From the NCBI RefSeq assembly GCF_002374315.1, contig NZ_NWUX01000036.1, forward strand, positions 1 through 32,099: a stretch of DNA of 32,099 bases, given 5' to 3'. Below, piece by piece: positions 23,376-32,099 of the stretch. Position 1 is the first letter of the stretch, and the number at the start of each line of letters is the position of its first letter. The position numbers and the translations under genes were made by a program. The DNA is from Vreelandella nigrificans (GTDB taxonomy: Bacteria; Pseudomonadota; Gammaproteobacteria; Pseudomonadales; Halomonadaceae). The notes under the pieces were generated by a model. The model was not told the origin of the DNA and made no database searches. It saw only the letters and a program-made list of their open reading frames with translations.

Positions 23376-25553
23376 GTGACGCAAAGTAAGCTGACAGTAT
23401 CTGGGGCCGCTTCTATTAAAGAGCAATCACCCACCGATGAGTTGCTGGAGTGTTTAAAAACAGTTGCTTCTTATCATCAGCATGAGGTGTCACATGAAGC
23501 CTTAAGGGCTGGCTTACCTTTGGAGGAAGGCAAGCTTATTCCATCGGTATTTGCACGGGCGGCTTCGCGGGCGGGGTTAACCGCCAGAATTGTAAAAAGC
23601 AATTTGTCGGCACTGAACCCGGCTCTGTTTCCGATGATTCTACTGCTGGAGCCTGGCCGTGCTTGTGTGCTTTTAGGGCTGGATCTCAAGCAGCAAAAGG
23701 CCCGAGTTATCTTCCCTGAGCTTTCAGAGGCCGATATCGAGGTATCTTTGGAAGAGCTTTATTCCGCGTATAGCGGAGAAGCAATTTATGTACGCCCTAA
23801 GTTTCGCGTAGACAGCACCTCTGAGCCTGGAGTTAAAAAGAGCCGAAACCAACACTGGTTCTGGGGTGTTATTCGTGAAAATAGGCGGCTATACCGCGAT
23901 ATTTTGTTTGGCTCTATCGCGATCAACCTGTTTGCAATAGCAATGCCACTATTTGTGCTCAACGTCTATGACCGGGTAGTGCCAAACCAAGCGACCGAAA
24001 CATTGTGGGTACTCGCTTGGGGTATCTTTATCGTGCTGTGTTTTGACTTAGCACTGCGCTTAATGCGCAGCAGCTTTGTTGATTTAGCTGCTAGCCGAGC
24101 TGATGTGAAGCTTTCCTCTTCCATCATGGCCAAAGTGCTGGGAATGCGTTTAGAGGAGCGGCCTGCCTCTACAGGGTCGTTCACTGCCACGCTGCAATCG
24201 TTTGAATCTGTGAGAGCGTTTATTGGTTCCGCAACGGTTATCGGCATTGTGGATTTACCTTTTGTGCTGCTCTTTGCTGGCATCATCGCGTTAATTAACC
24301 CATGGCTAGTATTGCCTGTGCTGGTTGGGATTGTGTTTGTTCTGCTTTATGCCCTTGCAGCGCAGGGCAAGCTGCATGAGCTTTCACAAACCACATGGGA
24401 AGTGGGGGCGCAGCGTAATGCGCTACTAGTTGAGTCGGTTTCACAGCTTGAAAATGTGAAAGCACTAAGAGCAGAAAGCCGTATTCAGCGCCACTGGGAA
24501 AAAGCCTCTGCTTTTCTATCCAGAACGGCAGCGCAGCTACGCTTGGTGAGTACGTCGGTATCTAATGTCGCTCAGTGGGCGCAGCATAGCGTAGCGGTGT
24601 GCGTAATAATTGTTGGGGTCTACCAGATCATCGAGGGAAACCTGAGTCAGGGTGGGTTAATTGCTGCCTATATGCTGTCCTCTCGCGCCATGGCGCCGAT
24701 TAGCCAAGCGGCTGCTTTGTTGGCTCAGTACCATCAATCTTCGACAGCGCTAGAGTCGTTGAATAATGTGATGGATAAGCAGGTTGAGCGACGTGAAGGT
24801 AAGGCCTACGTAGAGAAACCCAGTGTTGCTGGTAGCATTCGTCTAGAAAAAGTGACATTGCGTTACCCAAATGAAGAGAGGGAGGCGCTGCGAGACGTTT
24901 CTATTTCAATAAAGGCGGGAGAAAAAGTTGCCTTACTTGGCCGAATTGGCTGCGGTAAGTCCTCTCTCAATAAGCTTGTATTGGGTTTTTACCAACCCAC
25001 TTCAGGTGCTGTATTGGTTGATAACGTTGATATTCGCCAGTTGGATCCGCTTCAATTGCGCCGCCACATTGGCTATGTACCTCAAGATGTTAGCCTTTTT
25101 GCTGGCTCATTACGCGACAATATTGTGGCAGGAGGTGGGAGCGATCGTGTTGATGATGAAGCTCTGCTTAGGGCCATCGAAATCGCTGGGTTGGAGCCGC
25201 TAGTTAATAGTCACCCTAATGGGGCCGATCTTCAGGTAGGCGAACGCGGGCAAGCACTTTCTGGTGGGCAGAAACAGGCGGTCGCCATTGCTAGGGCGCT
25301 TGTGCAAGATCCGCCCATCTTACTATTAGATGAGCCAACTAGCTCAATGGACAACGCCAGTGAGGAGGCGTTTAAAGCCAACCTCACCAAAGTGTCCGCA
25401 GGAAAAACGATATTGGTGGTGACTCATCGCACCTCATTACTTTCTCTTGTGGATCGCATCATTGTGATGGATGCCGGTAAAGTGGTAGCTGATGGCCCTC
25501 GTGACACTGTGGTTGAAGCATTACGCAAAGGACAGATTGGGAGGGCATCGTAA
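23376..25553 (+). CDS. lapB: Type I secretion ABC transporter with inactive C39-like domain (LapB type)
   Basis: A 725-residue inner-membrane exporter. Residues 1-145 form a C39-like domain: DELLECLKTVASYH has Glu where C39 peptidases have the catalytic Cys, so this domain binds substrate rather than cutting it. Membrane segments span about 160-440. The ABC domain (about 475-715) has Walker A GRIGCGKSSL (522-531), VPQDVSLFAGSLRDNI, signature LSGGQKQAVAIARALVQDPP and Walker B ILLLDEPTSSMD. The GTG start has GAGG upstream. The stop overlaps lapC by one base. It powers export of the downstream giant adhesin. Confidence 0.94.
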   Translation: MTQSKLTVSGAASIKEQSPTDELLECLKTVASYHQHEVSHEALRAGLPLEEGKLIPSVFARAASRAGLTARIVKSNLSALNPALFPMILLLEPGRACVLLGLDLKQQKARVIFPELSEADIEVSLEELYSAYSGEAIYVRPKFRVDSTSEPGVKKSRNQHWFWGVIRENRRLYRDILFGSIAINLFAIAMPLFVLNVYDRVVPNQATETLWVLAWGIFIVLCFDLALRLMRSSFVDLAASRADVKLSSSIMAKVLGMRLEERPASTGSFTATLQSFESVRAFIGSATVIGIVDLPFVLLFAGIIALINPWLVLPVLVGIVFVLLYALAAQGKLHELSQTTWEVGAQRNALLVESVSQLENVKALRAESRIQRHWEKASAFLSRTAAQLRLVSTSVSNVAQWAQHSVAVCVIIVGVYQIIEGNLSQGGLIAAYMLSSRAMAPISQAAALLAQYHQSSTALESLNNVMDKQVERREGKAYVEKPSVAGSIRLEKVTLRYPNEEREALRDVSISIKAGEKVALLGRIGCGKSSLNKLVLGFYQPTSGAVLVDNVDIRQLDPLQLRRHIGYVPQDVSLFAGSLRDNIVAGGGSDRVDDEALLRAIEIAGLEPLVNSHPNGADLQVGERGQALSGGQKQAVAIARALVQDPPILLLDEPTSSMDNASEEAFKANLTKVSAGKTILVVTHRTSLLSLVDRIIVMDAGKVVADGPRDTVVEALRKGQIGRAS

Positions 25554-26983
25554 TGGCTAAAAAAAACCCCTCAACCTCCGAGCAGAAAGGCTTCGAAGCA
25601 ATAGGGCGTTTTTCAGAAAAAGGTCAAAAACCGTTCCGTCCTTTTATTGACCGTCTATTTGCACGGCGTGTTACCTCTGCGCACTTAAATCGTGACTGGG
25701 CTAGTGATACTGATTGGGCGCGGATGCAGCAAGAGCCTATTCGTGCTCGTCTATTTCTCTATACCGTTTTGCTTACCTTTATTGCGCTGTTCTTATGGGC
25801 ATATTTTGCTCCGATTGACGAAGTTACCCGTGGAGCTGGGCGAGTGATTCCCGCTAGCCAGCTGCAGCGTATCCAGTCGTTTGATGGCGGGGTGGTTCAG
25901 CAGATTATGGTGAGAGAGGGGCAGGTAGTAAGTGCAGGCGAAGTACTTATGCAAATTGACCCTACTCGCTTTGTTTCTGACTTTCGAGAAAATCGGGCGC
26001 AAAGCTTTGCGCTTGAAGCGCGTGCAGAGCGTTTGCGTGCATTGGCGACGGACTCGGCCTTTGAGCCGAGTGATGAGTTGCGTCAAGAAGTACCCAGTAT
26101 TGTGATGCAAGAGCGGGAAGTGTACGAAAGTAGGCGCGAGGAGCTTAGAGAGCAGGAAACCGTGCTGAATGATCGTATTAGGCAGCGCAGAGAAGAGTTA
26201 AGAGAAGCTCAGGCGAGGCGCGATACTGCGCAGCGTGAAGCGAATATGGCGAGTCAAGAACTGAACTTAACCCGCCCCTTGCTTACCTCAGGCGCTGTGT
26301 CAGAAGTGGAAGTGCTCCGCCTGCAGCGTGAAGTTTCCCGGGCCACCGGCGAGCGAAGCCAAGCCGATGCGGCTGTGTCACGTTTGCAAGCTGCTGTAGA
26401 GGAAGCGCAAACGCAGCTGCGCGAGTTAGGGGCTGAGCGAAGGAGCGAGTGGCGCCATGACTTGGCCCAAGTTCTAGGTGATCTCAATGCGTTGCAACAA
26501 TCGGGGACTGGCTTGCAAGATCGAGTTCGGCTGACTGAAATTCGCTCGCCGGTTGACGGTATTGTCCAGCGACTTCATATCAACACTATTGGGGGGGTTG
26601 CCCAGCCGGGTCAAGAGGTCGTCGAAATTGTTCCCAGTGATGAGCAGTTACTGGTAGAAGCGCGGATCGCCCCTCAAGATATTGCGTTTTTGCATCCTGG
26701 CCAGCCAGCAACTATCAAGCTGACTGCTTACGACTATGCCATTTATGGAGGGTTGAAAGCCGAGCTTGATCACATTAGTGCAGACACCATCACTGATGAT
26801 GATGGCAATACCTTCTACTTGGTGCGCGTGCGCAGCTCGGAAGATGAAAGCATCGCTGAGCGGCTTCAAGTGATTCCAGGGATGACAGCGCAGGTAGATA
26901 TTGTGACAGGTAAGCGGACGGTGATGCAGTTCTTGCTAAAACCGGTTTTAAGAGCATGGCGAGATTCCATGGGGGAGCGCTAA
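25553..26983 (+). CDS. lapC: HlyD/LapC-type membrane fusion protein of type I secretion
   Basis: A 476-residue periplasmic adaptor. A single N-terminal membrane helix (about 65-82, LFLYTVLLTFIALFLWAYF) follows a cytoplasmic tail. Then GRVIPASQLQRIQSFDGGVV and MVREGQVVSAGEVLMQID form the lipoyl half, a long alpha-hairpin of Glu/Arg/Gln-rich coiled coil spans about 150-310, and IRSPVDGIVQRLHINTIGGV with VVEIVPSDEQLLVEARI form the beta-barrel region. It bridges LapB and the TolC-type channel. It shares the TAATG junction with lapB and with the regulator gene downstream. Confidence 0.94.
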   Translation: MAKKNPSTSEQKGFEAIGRFSEKGQKPFRPFIDRLFARRVTSAHLNRDWASDTDWARMQQEPIRARLFLYTVLLTFIALFLWAYFAPIDEVTRGAGRVIPASQLQRIQSFDGGVVQQIMVREGQVVSAGEVLMQIDPTRFVSDFRENRAQSFALEARAERLRALATDSAFEPSDELRQEVPSIVMQEREVYESRREELREQETVLNDRIRQRREELREAQARRDTAQREANMASQELNLTRPLLTSGAVSEVEVLRLQREVSRATGERSQADAAVSRLQAAVEEAQTQLRELGAERRSEWRHDLAQVLGDLNALQQSGTGLQDRVRLTEIRSPVDGIVQRLHINTIGGVAQPGQEVVEIVPSDEQLLVEARIAPQDIAFLHPGQPATIKLTAYDYAIYGGLKAELDHISADTITDDDGNTFYLVRVRSSEDESIAERLQVIPGMTAQVDIVTGKRTVMQFLLKPVLRAWRDSMGER

Positions 26984-27597
26984 TGAGACACTGGTTCATA
27001 ACAGCAGATGGCAGCCTAAAAGCTCGCTGGAAAAAAGCGTTTCCGAACACTGCTGCATTAACGCCCGATTCATTGCGCGGCCAGGTTCAGCTCAACGATA
27101 TAGTTTGGTTGCTAACAACAGTTGAGGAGTGGAGCTCCCTCATTGATGTGGCTACCAAGCAAGGAGCAATCACGGTAGTGATGAGTTACGCGGCTGATGA
27201 TCGTGAAGCCTTAAAAGCGCTTGACCTTGGCGCGAGAGGTTATGTGCATACACTTGCAGCCCCTGAAGTGCTAAAGCAAGTCGCACTTGTTGTAGCGAAT
27301 CAAGGAGTTTGGGTCGGGCAAGCGTTGCTTGCAAAAGTTTTAGGCGGGTCATTCAAAGCGCTACAGCAGCGAGGTGAAAGAAGTACTAATCATTACAGTG
27401 AAAGTTTGGAACTATTGACCGAACGGGAGATGGTTGTAGCACGAGCAGTTGCACAGGGAGCCACTAATAAAGAGGTTGCTCGTCAGTTGGATATTACTGA
27501 ACGAACGGTGAAGGCTCATTTGAGCGCTATTTTCAGAAAGCTAGTAGTGCGTGATCGTCTGCAGCTAATGTTAAAGCTCTCCACACTAACTCAATAA
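26983..27597 (+). CDS. LuxR-type regulator with degenerate receiver domain
   Basis: A 204-residue protein: receiver-like fold in residues 1-120 and a LuxR HTH at 144-204 (LLTEREMVVARAVAQGATNKE and ITERTVKAHLSAIF). In the receiver half the phospho-acceptor Asp position reads Leu (NDIVWLLTT, L44) and the conserved Lys after GARGY reads Thr (T90), so phosphorylation is not expected. It may respond to another signal or act constitutively. ATG at 26983 shares one base with the lapC stop; GGGGGAG lies upstream. Its place between the export genes and the adhesin suggests that it controls the locus. Confidence 0.87.
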   Translation: MRHWFITADGSLKARWKKAFPNTAALTPDSLRGQVQLNDIVWLLTTVEEWSSLIDVATKQGAITVVMSYAADDREALKALDLGARGYVHTLAAPEVLKQVALVVANQGVWVGQALLAKVLGGSFKALQQRGERSTNHYSESLELLTEREMVVARAVAQGATNKEVARQLDITERTVKAHLSAIFRKLVVRDRLQLMLKLSTLTQ

Positions 27598-27614
27598 CTC
27601 GCTTCTTTTTCAGA

Positions 27615-27648
27615 AAGGGTTTCGCTGTGAAGGCGAAGCCCTTTTTTT
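27615..27648 (+). terminator. Rho-independent terminator after the LuxR gene
   Basis: AAGGGTTTCGC (27615-27625) pairs with GCGAAGCCCTT (27633-27643) with one G-U pair across a seven-base loop, followed by seven T. It separates the export/regulator operon from the adhesin gene, so the adhesin needs its own promoter between 27649 and 27804, where no clear -35/-10 pair was assigned. Confidence 0.88.
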
Positions 27649-27804
27649 ATGCCCCTATTTCATGTCCAACAGTACAATATTTATCGCTAGCTATTTCCCC
27701 TATCCTCTGCTCATAAGCCGTATTTTCGACTAGCCCAGGTGCCCGTGTCAGGCGCCAGCAACGTGCTAGCAAGCGGCCCCTTTTGTTTCTCGAGGATCAA
27801 TTTC

Positions 27805-32099
<4,295 letters not shown>

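Noticed and set aside
25553..26983. Drug-efflux adaptor instead of a type I secretion adaptor
   Set aside because: The long coiled-coil hairpin, single N-terminal helix and coupling to a C39-like ABC exporter and adhesin indicate type I secretion.

Overview
The window looks like chromosomal DNA from a moderately halophilic gammaproteobacterium, most likely Halomonadaceae (Halomonas/Vreelandella type). This is inferred from gene content and protein flavour: a complete Mrp Na+/H+ antiporter operon, PhaR, a Coq7-type ubiquinone gene, a PA3496-like acidic protein, a Pseudomonas-like short LOV protein and a very acidic giant adhesin. No rRNA, tRNA, CRISPR array, insertion sequence or prophage was seen.

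Layout. (1) 1-1353, minus strand: the N-terminal 451 residues of an MrpA-type antiporter subunit, running off the left edge and divergent from (2) 1728-7600, a tightly packed mrpABCDEFG operon closed by a clear terminator. (3) 7786-9460: a DUF2256 mini-protein gene, a cryptochrome-DASH gene and a tiny 26-codon ORF. (4) 9546-11394: an exported MltB-type lytic transglycosylase and an exported retropepsin-like protein. (5) 11425-12737: rsmE (minus) divergent from phaR. (6) 12871-16991: purD, a hotdog thioesterase, a PrkB-type phosphoribulokinase, a HIT hydrolase, a Coq7-like protein that has lost its predicted iron ligands, and a DUF1328 membrane peptide, closed by a bidirectional terminator facing ettA. 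(7) 17080-19893, minus strand: ettA, a PA3496-like small protein and a short LOV blue-light receptor. (8) 20425-21578: a SelW-like protein and an EamA transporter with overlapping codons.

(9) 21857-32099 is the most striking part: a Lap-type adhesin locus. It holds a TolC-type outer-membrane protein, a LapB-type ABC transporter with an inactive C39-like domain, a LapC/HlyD adaptor, a LuxR regulator with a degenerate receiver domain, a terminator, and then the start of a giant adhesin gene that leaves the window at the right edge. The adhesin has a retention module with a TAAG LapG-type cleavage site, then about 1060 residues of almost uninterrupted Asp-Ala dipeptide (530 copies, five Ala-to-Ser changes), then nearly identical 102-residue Ig-like repeats. 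The transport genes would export the adhesin through the outer membrane and hold it there. By analogy with LapA, cyclic-di-GMP would control its release through LapD/LapG, which are not in this window.

The (GAY GCN)n tract is open in several reading frames on both strands, so long shadow ORFs cover it. Only the plus-strand Asp-Ala frame is continuous with a recognisable start, retention module and Ig-like repeats.
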